Positions 1 through 6,676 of a stretch of 16,615 nucleotides of DNA are shown here, piece after piece; position 1 is the stretch's first letter; the number at the start of each line of letters is the position of its first letter. The position numbers and the translations under genes were made by a program. Under the pieces are notes generated by a model. The model was not told the DNA's origin and searched no databases. It saw only the letters and a program-made list of their open reading frames with translations. Origin of the DNA: JANYCG01 sp031397915 (lineage in GTDB: Bacteria > Pseudomonadota > Gammaproteobacteria > Burkholderiales > Burkholderiaceae_C); contig JANNMM010000330.1 of NCBI GenBank assembly GCA_031397915.1, forward strand, positions 1 through 16,615, in the 5' to 3' direction.

Positions 1-748
1 CGGTCTCGCGGTCGCCCACTTGAATCAGAAGAGGTGGCAAGCCATGCAGTGCTGCAAACAGAGGCGAAACGGCCGCGCCGCGCGCATCGCCAGCAACTGT
101 GCCAGAACCCAGAAAATTGCGGGCCAGAGCCTGAATCACGGGACGCTGGTGGATGGGATCTGCCGCCGCCCGCGTCTCGTAACTGGCACCGGAGGCGCTC
201 AGGTCCGTCCAGGGCGACATCAAAACTGCGGCGCTGGGCAATGGCCTACCCGCATCGCGCAAAGCCAAAAGCAGCCAGAGCGCCACCGCACCGCCTGCCG
301 AGTCACCGGCCAGCGCGATTTGGTCGATGCTTATTCCCTGAGCCAACAAGCCGTCAAACACGGCCAGTGCATCCTGCAAAGGCGCAGGAAAGTGGTGTTC
401 GGGCGCAAGCCGGTAGTCCACGCCCAACACGCGGCAACGCCCCGCCGCTGAAATGCCCGCCATGAGTTCACGGTGCGATAGCAGCGAGCCCACCTGAAAA
501 CCGCCACCATGGAAATACACGACAACGGATTCGCTGTGAACACCGGTCGCACAAATCCAGGCCGTTTCCACCCCATTGATGGCGGTGGCGTCAATGCGTG
601 CGCCAGGAATTTCCCGCCCGAAGAGCACGTCCCAGTCGTTGCGCATTTGCGCCACCGGCGTTTTGCGGCCCCAGTTTTGGTAAACCGTTCGAATGCGCGC
701 AACCACGGCATCGACATCTGGGCGCGGTGCGCCACCCGTTGATGTCAT
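1..748 (-). CDS. HSL-family alpha/beta hydrolase (esterase/lipase), 3' end cut by window edge
   Basis: This is a carboxylic-ester hydrolase of the hormone-sensitive-lipase (bacterial esterase family IV) type, probably cytoplasmic because no signal peptide is seen. I translated 249 codons from the ATG at 748. They show the oxyanion-hole motif HGGGF at residues 80-84, the family block DYRLAPEHHFPAP at 111-123 and the nucleophile elbow GDSAGG at 148-153 (Ser150). The catalytic Asp and His would lie near or beyond the left edge, and about 50-70 residues are missing compared with the usual 300 or so. Its ATG overlaps the stop of the upstream dehydrogenase as ATGA (745-748), so it is probably translationally coupled and is the last visible gene of the Rieske operon. 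In such operons hydrolases of this type may cleave ester, lactone or ring-fission products. The actual substrate is unknown. Confidence 0.9.
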   Translation of the reverse strand, partial: MTSTGGAPRPDVDAVVARIRTVYQNWGRKTPVAQMRNDWDVLFGREIPGARIDATAINGVETAWICATGVHSESVVVYFHGGGFQVGSLLSHRELMAGISAAGRCRVLGVDYRLAPEHHFPAPLQDALAVFDGLLAQGISIDQIALAGDSAGGAVALWLLLALRDAGRPLPSAAVLMSPWTDLSASGASYETRAAADPIHQRPVIQALARNFLGSGTVAGDARGAAVSPLFAALHGLPPLLIQVGDRET

Positions 749-1491
749 GCGCCGCAACCCATGCCGCCGGAAACACCCAATACTTCTCCGGTGATGAAGG
801 CCGCGCCATCCGACGCGAGAAAGGCTACGGCAGCAGCCACTTCCTGTGGCGTACCCAGTCGCCCGGCCAGCGTTGCGCCCGTCATGGCCGCCAGCAGGCG
901 CTCGCCACCTTGTGCCACGGCTGCGCGCAACATGGGCGTGTCAATTGGCCCCGGCGCAATCGCGTTTGCGGTCACGCCCTTGCGGCCGTTTTCGCGGGCA
1001 ATTGAGCGCGTAAAGGCGATGACGCCACCCTTCGCCGCTGCGTAAACCGCCCCGCCCCGGGAACCCAGGCGTCCGGCTTCTGATGCAATGTTGATGATGC
1101 GACCCCAGCCTGCTTCCTGCATGGCGGGCAAAACCGCGTGGGTGGTCGCAAAAACGCCCATCAGATTGACAGCGATCAAGCGCTGCCAGTCGTCTTCTGA
1201 AGTGTCGGTGAAAAACGCATGTTGATCGATACCGGCGTTGTTGACCAGGATGTCGATCGGCTTCTTTCCGGGAAGCGCCAGCAAGCTTGCGCGCACCTGG
1301 GCAGCGTTGGCAACATCCAGTTGCACGGGTGTTGCGCCGATTTCAACCGCAAGAATTTGCGCGGCTGCAACGTCAAGGTCGGCAATCACGACATCGGCAC
1401 CGTCGGCCCGCAAACGCCTGGCGATGGCTTCACCAATCCCTTTGGCGCCGCCGGTTACCAGGGCACATCGTCCAGCAAGTGGCAAATTCAT
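745..1491 (-). CDS. Short-chain dehydrogenase/reductase (SDR), possible dihydrodiol dehydrogenase
   Basis: This 248-residue classical SDR is an NAD(P)-dependent alcohol dehydrogenase or ketoreductase. It has the dinucleotide-binding motif TGGAKGIG (13-20), NNAG (84-87), and the full active-site tetrad Asn109, Ser137, Tyr150 and Lys154 (YAAAK). The first beta-strand turn, VVIADLD (34-40), ends in an acidic residue, which usually favours NAD over NADP. It sits 39 bases after the crotonase-like gene and shares an ATGA overlap with the following hydrolase gene. In a Rieske dioxygenase operon the natural guess is oxidation of a cis-dihydrodiol to a catechol. A 3-hydroxyacyl or other beta-hydroxy dehydrogenase, FabG-like, is equally compatible with the motifs, particularly next to a crotonase. 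No strong Shine-Dalgarno sequence is seen before the ATG. Confidence 0.93.
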   Translation of the reverse strand: MNLPLAGRCALVTGGAKGIGEAIARRLRADGADVVIADLDVAAAQILAVEIGATPVQLDVANAAQVRASLLALPGKKPIDILVNNAGIDQHAFFTDTSEDDWQRLIAVNLMGVFATTHAVLPAMQEAGWGRIINIASEAGRLGSRGGAVYAAAKGGVIAFTRSIARENGRKGVTANAIAPGPIDTPMLRAAVAQGGERLLAAMTGATLAGRLGTPQEVAAAVAFLASDGAAFITGEVLGVSGGMGCGA

Positions 1492-1530
1492 GGTCGGCGT
1501 CGGGGAGGTGGCCTGAGTTGATAACTGGGC

Positions 1531-2382
1531 TCAGCGCCCGGTGAATTTTGGCGCGCGCTTTTCGATCACCGCGGCCAGCCCTTCGAGCGCGTCCGACATG
1601 CCGCACAGTTGTGCCTGCGTGCGGTTTTCCTCCGGCATGGCAGCTTCGGGGCCCATGGCCAGGCCATTGAGCAGCAGGCGTTTGGTGGCGGCCAATGCCG
1701 CCGGTGCACCGGTGGCCAATTGCCGCGCCAGGGCCAGGGCTTCCGCCTCAATCTTGTCGTCGGCCACCACGCGGTTGACCAGGCCCATCTGCAGGGCCTC
1801 GTCCGCGCTGATCACCGGATTGAGCATGAGGATTTCCATCGCCTTGCGCAGGCCCACGAGGTGCGTGAGCGTGACTGACACACCCGCGTCCGGCACCATG
1901 CCCACACGGGTGGCGCCCGCGAGGAACTTGCTTGATTTCCCGGCCACCACCATGTCGGCCGAACACACCAGGCCCATTCCGCCGCCGCCTGCGGCAAAAC
2001 CCTGCACGGCCGCCACCACAGGTGCGTTGAGCCGCATCAGCATCGAGGCGACGATTTGCAGGTACGACGTGGCCTGGCGGATGTAGTCTGGCAACTGTGC
2101 GCCCTTGCTCAGGAATGCGTGCACGTCACCGCCCGCGCAGAAATTCTTGCCGGCACCGGTGAGCAACACGACCCGCACGCGGCTGTCGCCATGCACCGCC
2201 ATCACAACCTGCTGCAGTGCTTGAAGCATTTCAAGACTCAGCCCATTGGCAGCCTCGGGGCGATTCATGCGCAAATGCGCCACGCCGTCAGGGTCCAGTG
2301 ACAGCAGCGCGGCCCCTTCGCCGATGAGGGTCAGTGAGCCGGTTCTCGGTGCATTGCTTGGGGAAGTTGTGTCATTGCGCAT
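1531..2382 (-). CDS. Enoyl-CoA hydratase/isomerase (crotonase) superfamily protein with atypical active site
   Basis: The 283-residue protein has a crotonase fold. The acyl-CoA oxyanion-hole segment FCAGGD is at 81-86 and the second glycine-rich loop AAGGGGMGL at 130-138, followed by SADMVVA and VGMVPDAG (160-167). The two catalytic glutamates of rat mitochondrial enoyl-CoA hydratase (Glu144 and Glu164) align with about Gly137 and Ala157, so ordinary hydratase chemistry is doubtful. Asp165, in the PDAG position, resembles isomerase-type members such as PaaG. The glycine loop also seems one residue longer than usual. It lies 12 bases after the dioxygenase beta gene, in the same operon. Possible roles are double-bond or epoxide isomerisation, or hydrolysis of a CoA thioester intermediate. 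No CoA ligase is visible nearby. The first 15 or so residues are not conserved-looking, so an internal start is possible. Confidence 0.9.
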   Translation of the reverse strand: MRNDTTSPSNAPRTGSLTLIGEGAALLSLDPDGVAHLRMNRPEAANGLSLEMLQALQQVVMAVHGDSRVRVVLLTGAGKNFCAGGDVHAFLSKGAQLPDYIRQATSYLQIVASMLMRLNAPVVAAVQGFAAGGGGMGLVCSADMVVAGKSSKFLAGATRVGMVPDAGVSVTLTHLVGLRKAMEILMLNPVISADEALQMGLVNRVVADDKIEAEALALARQLATGAPAALAATKRLLLNGLAMGPEAAMPEENRTQAQLCGMSDALEGLAAVIEKRAPKFTGR

Positions 2383-2394
2383 CGGGCCCGTCTT

Positions 2395-2889
2395 TCAAAT
2401 CAGGAAGGCCAGCGTGTACAGCGGCTTGTGGTTGTTGATCAAGATGATTTTTTTCAGCACCATGCGCAAGCCGCCATCGACCCGGCGCAGCAGGAATTCA
2501 TTGCGCGAAGCCCAGACCTGTTCACCCCGCGCCGTCGATTCAAAAACCACCGCGTTCGCCGTCACGCGGATCTCGCTGCCGGCGTCCTCCAGTATCTCGA
2601 CGTTGGATACCAGACGGCGCAAGCGGGACTGAGGTGACTGGCTGAAGCGTTTGCCGGTATGGTACTGGCGCACCCGCAAGGCTATGCGCGAGCGGTTGTC
2701 GTAAACGATGGACATTTCGTTTTCAGGATCAGTTCCCTCGCCGTTGGCGGGAATCCAGTAGATCGCATCGTCGGTCCAGAGTGCCTCCCAGGCGTCGTAG
2801 GCATGGTCATCCTGCAGGCGTGCCTCGGTATACAGAAACTGTGTCACGTCCTGCAGCAGTTCGCGCTCTGCACTGGTCATGGCCATCAT
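2395..2889 (-). CDS. Aromatic-ring-hydroxylating dioxygenase, beta (small) subunit
   Basis: This 164-residue protein matches the ring-hydroxylating dioxygenase beta family (SnoaL-like, cystatin-type fold). Supporting features are the N-terminal helix with FLYTEARLQDD (18-28), then W-E-A-L-W-T-D-D-A-I-Y-W (34-45), and the family block with RFSQSPQSRLRRLVSNVEI (81-99) before the C-terminal strands. The beta subunit is structural: it forms alpha3beta3 hexamers with the alpha subunit and carries no metal centre. Its start overlaps the alpha stop as ATGA (2886-2889). ATG codons at residues 2 and 4 are alternative starts, but the ATGA overlap favours the first. The alpha/beta pairing assigns the enzyme to the multimeric benzoate/naphthalene/biphenyl-type oxygenases rather than the alpha-only phthalate or vanillate type. 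Confidence 0.95.
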   Translation of the reverse strand: MMAMTSAERELLQDVTQFLYTEARLQDDHAYDAWEALWTDDAIYWIPANGEGTDPENEMSIVYDNRSRIALRVRQYHTGKRFSQSPQSRLRRLVSNVEILEDAGSEIRVTANAVVFESTARGEQVWASRNEFLLRRVDGGLRMVLKKIILINNHKPLYTLAFLI

Positions 2890-4217
2890 GCCGCTTCCAT
2901 CAAGGCGCGGTAGTGTTTCCAGATGCCACGTGTGGGGGTCTCATCGGTCGCGTCGCCGATCAGGAAGCCGTTGTCGTCACGTCGTTCGCGGTGTTTGCCC
3001 CGCCCCAGAAAAAGCCACTCGGGGTTGCTTGACTGCACACCTTGCTGGGTGCGTTCGTACATCTCGCTGTCGTCTGCGAGCAAAAATCCGGCCGGTCCCA
3101 CCGAGCCCATGGTCTGCTGGCGCAGGCGGCGATTCAGGTCGGGTGCGCCCTTGAACTGCAGGGCGGTGACGTGTTGCACCGTCTCGTTCACCGCCAGCGG
3201 CTGGATCACAAAAATCTGGATTTCGGCAATAAACAGGTTAGGGTAAATCATGATATGGGGCGTGCCGTCGATCATGATTTTGCGGGCTTTGTCCGGGCCA
3301 TAGGCCGCATTCATTTGGGCCGTATAGTCCGGCAGCTTTTCAGCCGTGGTGCCAAACCAGCTCATGGGAACGTCGCGTTTTCGGAACTCCGGTCGCAGGT
3401 CGTTCTCGGTGTGTCCATTGCCAAAATCACGTGACACTGCCGTTGAATTGCTGCTATACAGAGTGCCGATGCCGCTTTTTGCGACTTCAAAAATCGAGGC
3501 GTGAACAAAGGACGGGTGGTAACCATCGGTCTCGTTCTCCACCAGAAACTTCCAGTTGGCGCGCGCCCGGTGCTGCAGGAAACCGGCAGTGATTTGAACC
3601 TCACCTTGCGGCGATGTGTCACACAGCGCATCAATCGACTGCATGGCTGGCCCCAGGTGTTCTTCGAGGCTGATGCCCTCTGCGCTCATGGAGCCGAAAA
3701 CAAACCCTTTGTAAATGCCGATGCGGGCTACGCGGCCAAGGCCCAGCGCGCTCTTGTCCACACCGTCGTAACCCGACGGAAAAGGGTAACCGCGCAGCTT
3801 GCCGTCATTCGCATAGGTCCAGCCGTGGTAGGGGCAGGTGAACGAGCGCGCGTTGCCCTGGGGTGTCACGCAAACGCGGTTACCCCGGTGGGCGCAGCGG
3901 TTGTGCAACAGGTGGACGTCGCCCGGTTTGCCATCCTTGCCCTCTGGCCCGCGCGTCATGATGATGGGCTCGGGGCCAATCGACTTCATCACGTAATCAT
4001 GGGCGTTGGGCACTTCGCTGGTATGCCCCACATAGACCCAGACACGGCGCCAGATTTTCTCCAGCTCTTCTTCAAAAATGGCCGGGTCGGTGTAGACCAA
4101 CCCATGCACGTGCTCAGGCCGGACAAGCTGATCCCAGTTGCGCGGTGCGCCATTGCGCTGGACTGCTCCGTGCTGCACCGCTGCGTCATTTTGGCTGGCG
4201 ATGGGAATGGTTTTCAA
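2886..4217 (-). CDS. Aromatic-ring-hydroxylating dioxygenase, alpha (large) subunit, Rieske type
   Basis: This 443-residue catalytic subunit uses O2 and two electrons to hydroxylate an aromatic ring. The Rieske [2Fe-2S] ligands are Cys108-x-His110 and Cys128-x2-His131 (CAHRG and CPYHGW). The mononuclear iron site is the D-x2-H-x4-H pattern Asp231, His234, His239 within NETDGYHPSFVH, with Asp382 or Asp383 (LLADDSE) as the carboxylate ligand. Asp231 also fits the conserved bridging aspartate between subunits. Length and ligand set are complete, so the enzyme should be active. The start is TTG at 4217, overlapping the upstream oxidoreductase stop as TTGA, with GGAG eight bases before it; no ATG start exists before the Rieske domain. 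The substrate cannot be named from motifs; acidic aromatics or N-heteroaromatics are plausible. No ferredoxin or reductase gene is in the window, so the electron donor is unlinked or unidentified. Confidence 0.96.
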   Translation of the reverse strand: MKTIPIASQNDAAVQHGAVQRNGAPRNWDQLVRPEHVHGLVYTDPAIFEEELEKIWRRVWVYVGHTSEVPNAHDYVMKSIGPEPIIMTRGPEGKDGKPGDVHLLHNRCAHRGNRVCVTPQGNARSFTCPYHGWTYANDGKLRGYPFPSGYDGVDKSALGLGRVARIGIYKGFVFGSMSAEGISLEEHLGPAMQSIDALCDTSPQGEVQITAGFLQHRARANWKFLVENETDGYHPSFVHASIFEVAKSGIGTLYSSNSTAVSRDFGNGHTENDLRPEFRKRDVPMSWFGTTAEKLPDYTAQMNAAYGPDKARKIMIDGTPHIMIYPNLFIAEIQIFVIQPLAVNETVQHVTALQFKGAPDLNRRLRQQTMGSVGPAGFLLADDSEMYERTQQGVQSSNPEWLFLGRGKHRERRDDNGFLIGDATDETPTRGIWKHYRALMEAA

Positions 4218-4966
4218 TTGGATTTCTCCACAACACGGCGATGGCCGACCGTCGCGGGCTCGACATCGGCCCGAAGCCGCCAGTCCGCGCCAAAGTCCTT
4301 GGTCGGGTGGAAATAGAGCGGTTTCAGGGTTTGCAGTTCACGGATGCGCCCTGCATAGGCCTCAAGGTATCCGGCGCGTTTTGCCGCATCGGTGTAGTGA
4401 ATGGACCAGGAGGCAAAGGTCGGCAACACCTCGAATCCGGCGTAGGCCAAGGTGCCGGCATTCAGGTGCCAAAGGTTGACGTTCAAGTCGCCCAGCAGGC
4501 CATCTGGCGCCACCATGTTTTCATAACAACCCGTGGTGACGGTGAGCATGGCTTTGCGCCCCTTGAGACCACCGGTGTCCATGCGGTGCCCTTTTCCGTA
4601 GGCCACACCATTGACGAAAACCCGGTCGATCCAGCCCTTCAGGATGGCAGGCACTGAAAACCACCACAACGGGAATTGCAAAATCAGGAAATCGCACCAC
4701 AACAGCTTGTCGATCTCCGCCTCGATGTCGGGGGAGAAAGCGCCGTGTTCACTGGCATGTTTTTGCTCGCGGTCGTACTGGAGCATGTCGGGAAACCGCC
4801 GCTCGGTGAAGTCCGCAGCGCCCGCTACTGGATTGAAACCCATCGCGTGCAGGTTCGACACCCGCACCTCGTCCCCGAGCTTTTCAAGCTCCGCCACAGA
4901 ACGCTCGAGCAAAGCCTCGTTGAACGATTGGGGCTCGTGGTGCGCAAAGACGATGAAAACTTTCAT
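4214..4966 (-). CDS. Flavodoxin-fold NAD(P)H:quinone oxidoreductase (NQO1/MdaB/KefF-like family)
   Basis: This 250-residue protein has the Flavodoxin_2 fold. The phosphate-binding start of the flavin site reads MKVFIVFAHHEPQSFN (1-16), and the family signature FPLWWFSVPAILKGWIDRVF occupies 98-117. A Gly-Gly-x-Lys-Gly-Arg-Lys segment near 132-138 precedes the third strand, as in NQO1 homologues. Such enzymes carry FAD or FMN and reduce quinones by two electrons using NAD(P)H. It is the first gene after the sigma70 promoter at about 5007-5034 and overlaps the Rieske alpha gene by four bases, so it is made with the oxygenase. Plausible jobs are reducing a quinone formed from the hydroxylated ring, or an unproven role in supplying electrons. 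A second, shorter member of the same family lies at 12132-12725. Confidence 0.92.
   Translation of the reverse strand: MKVFIVFAHHEPQSFNEALLERSVAELEKLGDEVRVSNLHAMGFNPVAGAADFTERRFPDMLQYDREQKHASEHGAFSPDIEAEIDKLLWCDFLILQFPLWWFSVPAILKGWIDRVFVNGVAYGKGHRMDTGGLKGRKAMLTVTTGCYENMVAPDGLLGDLNVNLWHLNAGTLAYAGFEVLPTFASWSIHYTDAAKRAGYLEAYAGRIRELQTLKPLYFHPTKDFGADWRLRADVEPATVGHRRVVEKSN
4226..4229 (-). promoter_or_regulatory. Ribosome binding site for the TTG-started Rieske alpha gene
   Basis: On the minus strand GGAG is followed by eight bases and then TTG at 4217-4215. This supports the unusual TTG start, which also overlaps the upstream TGA stop. Confidence 0.6.
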
Positions 4967-5006
4967 TGAGGCTCACTGGTCATTTAATAGTCCGCCACGT
5001 CGGTTT

Positions 5007-5034
5007 ATTATATGGTGTTTTCGGCTTGCGTCAA
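5007..5034 (-). promoter_or_regulatory. Sigma70-type promoter of the NQO-Rieske operon
   Basis: On the minus strand a -35 box TTGACG (5034-5029) and a perfect -10 box TATAAT (5012-5007) are separated by 16 bases. Transcription would begin near 5000, giving a leader of roughly 34 bases before the ATG at 4966. Five of six -35 bases and all -10 bases match consensus. The intergenic stretch is clearly richer in A+T than its surroundings. Confidence 0.75.
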
Positions 5035-5038
5035 ACTG

Positions 5039-5046
5039 GCACGTGC
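5039..5046. promoter_or_regulatory. Palindrome GCACGTGC next to the -35 box, possible operator
   Basis: A perfect 8-base palindrome lies four bases upstream of the -35 hexamer of the minus-strand operon promoter. The position suits an activator or repressor contact. No regulator gene is in the window, so the binding protein is unknown. A chance palindrome of this size cannot be excluded. Confidence 0.35.
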
Positions 5047-5067
5047 TTCAGGTGTTTTCTCCCTGAA
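5047..5067. repeat. Inverted repeat TTCAGG-N9-CCTGAA, possible operator
   Basis: The 6-base arms are 5047-5052 and 5062-5067 with a 9-base spacer; the centre is about 57 bases upstream of the predicted transcription start. That is where LysR- or other activator-type sites often lie. It is not followed by a T-run in either direction, which argues against a terminator for the aldolase gene ending at 5097. Confidence 0.45.
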
Positions 5068-5096
5068 AAATGACACTGCTTTTAGAAACCCGCAAG

Positions 5097-5816
5097 TCAA
5101 TCCAGGTCGGGGATGGCGTCGCACCACAGGTTCCACGCCCGTTCAATCTGCCCTTCTGTCGAGGCGGCGGACAGCGCGGCTTCTTCCTCGTTCAGGAAAT
5201 TGACCGGGCCCAGGGCCGTCGCCTGGATTTGCAATTTGGCGTTGACCTCGGCATAAACGGCACGGTACACCGCCAGCTCGATGGACGGCGCCACCGTGGT
5301 GGAGCCATGACCGCGCATCAACACGCAGTTGTGGGCGCCCAGGGACTCGGCCAACGCACGGCCAAGGCCCATGTTGCGGATCAGCATATCGGTGTTGCCG
5401 CCACTGTCCCGTATTTCAAACAGGGCGCTGCCGCTGCCCAGAAAACCGCTCATGTGAAAGATCGGCCGAAGACGCTGGCCCGTGACGCCAAATGGAATCA
5501 CCGATTGCGAATGGCTGTGCACGATGGAGAGCACATCGGGCCGGGCCTTGTAAATTTCGCTGTGGATGAAGCGCTCCAGGTAGGAGCGTTTGTCTGACGG
5601 TGCAGCCAGATCGCCATTCATATCGTAGACAAGAATGTCGACCGGTCGAACCAGTCCTGGCGCGCGGTTGCATGAGAGCAGAAAGTGGTCGGTTGACACC
5701 GGGTGGCGCACACTGATGTGGCCGAATCCGTCGACGATACCTTGGTGAAACAGCACGCGGTTGGCCAGCGCGAGTTTCTCGGCCAGCCCGGTCGGGAGGG
5801 AGGTGAGGTTTGTCAT
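5097..5816 (-). CDS. Class II aldolase/adducin family protein (possible lyase or decarboxylase)
   Basis: This 239-residue cytoplasmic metalloenzyme has the class II aldolase/adducin fold. The divalent-metal histidines are visible as HSH at His100 and His102 plus His170 (RGHGST). Glu87 (HSEIY) matches the acid/base glutamate of L-fuculose-phosphate aldolase, and GFGHISVRHP (30-39) is the family's N-terminal signature. Members cleave aldols or decarboxylate aromatic and ring-fission acids; 3,4-dihydroxyphthalate 2-decarboxylase and CmtD-type decarboxylases of aromatic pathways belong here. That would fit beside a ring-hydroxylating dioxygenase, but the substrate is inferred only from context. 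The start is ATG at 5816, giving the conserved MTNLTSL... beginning. The open frame continues upstream but has no family similarity there and would run deep into the divergent gene. Only 23 bases separate it from the plus-strand creatininase-like gene. Confidence 0.9.
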   Translation of the reverse strand: MTNLTSLPTGLAEKLALANRVLFHQGIVDGFGHISVRHPVSTDHFLLSCNRAPGLVRPVDILVYDMNGDLAAPSDKRSYLERFIHSEIYKARPDVLSIVHSHSQSVIPFGVTGQRLRPIFHMSGFLGSGSALFEIRDSGGNTDMLIRNMGLGRALAESLGAHNCVLMRGHGSTTVAPSIELAVYRAVYAEVNAKLQIQATALGPVNFLNEEEAALSAASTEGQIERAWNLWCDAIPDLD

Positions 5817-5839
5817 CGGAGAGGTTGTAACATGCCGCC

Positions 5840-6676
5840 ATGCAACTGCCTTCCAAATTCTGGTCCGACTTGACCACCCGCCATTTTGCGCAGATTGCCG
5901 CCAGCGGCGATGTTGCAGATGTCGTCGCGGTGCTGCCGGTTGCCGCCACCGAGCAGCACGGTCCACACTTGCCAGTGAGTGTGGACACCACGCTGGTAAA
6001 CGGCGTGATCGACGCCACCTTGCCCCACATGGCCGCCGACTTGCCCGTGCTCTTCATGCCCACACAGCAGGTAGGCAAAAGCAATGAACACATCCGCTTC
6101 CCCGGCACCCTCACACTGTCGGCCCAGACCTTGATGAACGTCTGGATGGAACTGGGCGCCTGCGTGGCGCGCGGGGGCATCAAGAAACTGGTGCTGCTCA
6201 ATTCACACGGCGGGCAAGTCAGCGTGATGGACATCGTGGCGCGCGACCTGCGCACCGCGCATGACCTGATCGTTTTCAGCACCAACTGGTACACCCTGCC
6301 GCTGGGTGACGCGGTGATGGGCCTCTTCCCTCCCGATGAACACCGTTTTGGCATCCATGCCGGCGACATGGAAACCTCGATGATGCTGGCCTTGCGCGAA
6401 AAATATGTCGACATGGCACAGGCGCGCGACTTCAAATCCACCGCACAAGAGCGCGCCGCGAAGTACCCGATTCTGGGCAACGGCAGCAGCGCCAAACTGG
6501 GCTGGCAGGTGCAGGACTACAACGCGATGGGTGCAGCTGGCAATGCCTCTATCGCCACAGCGGCCAAGGGCCAGGCCATCCTCGATGCAGCCGGTTTGCA
6601 ACTGACACGATTGCTGCAGGAAATCAGCCGCCTGCCGCTTTCCACCTTGAACCCGAATCCGCTCGTCCCCCCATGA
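5840..6676 (+). CDS. Creatininase-family amidohydrolase
   Basis: The 278-residue protein belongs to the creatininase / mycofactocin MftE / FAPy-deformylase superfamily. These binuclear metal enzymes hydrolyse cyclic or linear amides. Metal ligands seen are Glu38 and His40 (TEQHGPH), Asp49 (SVD), His123 (LNSHGG) and Glu178 (HAGDMETS). True creatininase has H-Y-E in the fourth motif (His120, Glu122), whereas here it reads SHGGQ, so creatinine is an unlikely substrate. It opens the divergent plus-strand operon. ATG at 5840 is the only possible upstream start in frame, because a TAA precedes it at 5828. A purine-rich GGAGAGG at 5818-5824 is 15 bases away, farther than ideal. The stop overlaps the ABC ATPase start as ATGA. 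I infer amide or ring opening of an imported N-containing compound. Confidence 0.92.
   Translation: MQLPSKFWSDLTTRHFAQIAASGDVADVVAVLPVAATEQHGPHLPVSVDTTLVNGVIDATLPHMAADLPVLFMPTQQVGKSNEHIRFPGTLTLSAQTLMNVWMELGACVARGGIKKLVLLNSHGGQVSVMDIVARDLRTAHDLIVFSTNWYTLPLGDAVMGLFPPDEHRFGIHAGDMETSMMLALREKYVDMAQARDFKSTAQERAAKYPILGNGSSAKLGWQVQDYNAMGAAGNASIATAAKGQAILDAAGLQLTRLLQEISRLPLSTLNPNPLVPP

Noticed and set aside
3501..4316. Plus-strand open frame of 271 codons opposite Rieske alpha
   Set aside because: It is antisense to a gene with every Rieske and iron ligand in place, and the translation shows no recognisable motifs.
5047..5067. Inverted repeat considered as a terminator of the aldolase gene
   Set aside because: The stem has only three G-C pairs and no T-run follows it on the minus strand. 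An operator role fits better.
5817..5966. Upstream extension of the aldolase reading frame by 50 codons
   Set aside because: The added residues are Arg/Trp-rich shadow sequence of the divergent gene. The family N-terminus begins at the ATG at 5816.
5416..6495. Minus-strand open frame of 359 codons spanning the divergence point
   Set aside because: It is out of frame with the aldolase gene and antisense to the creatininase-like gene, both of which have intact metal-site motifs.
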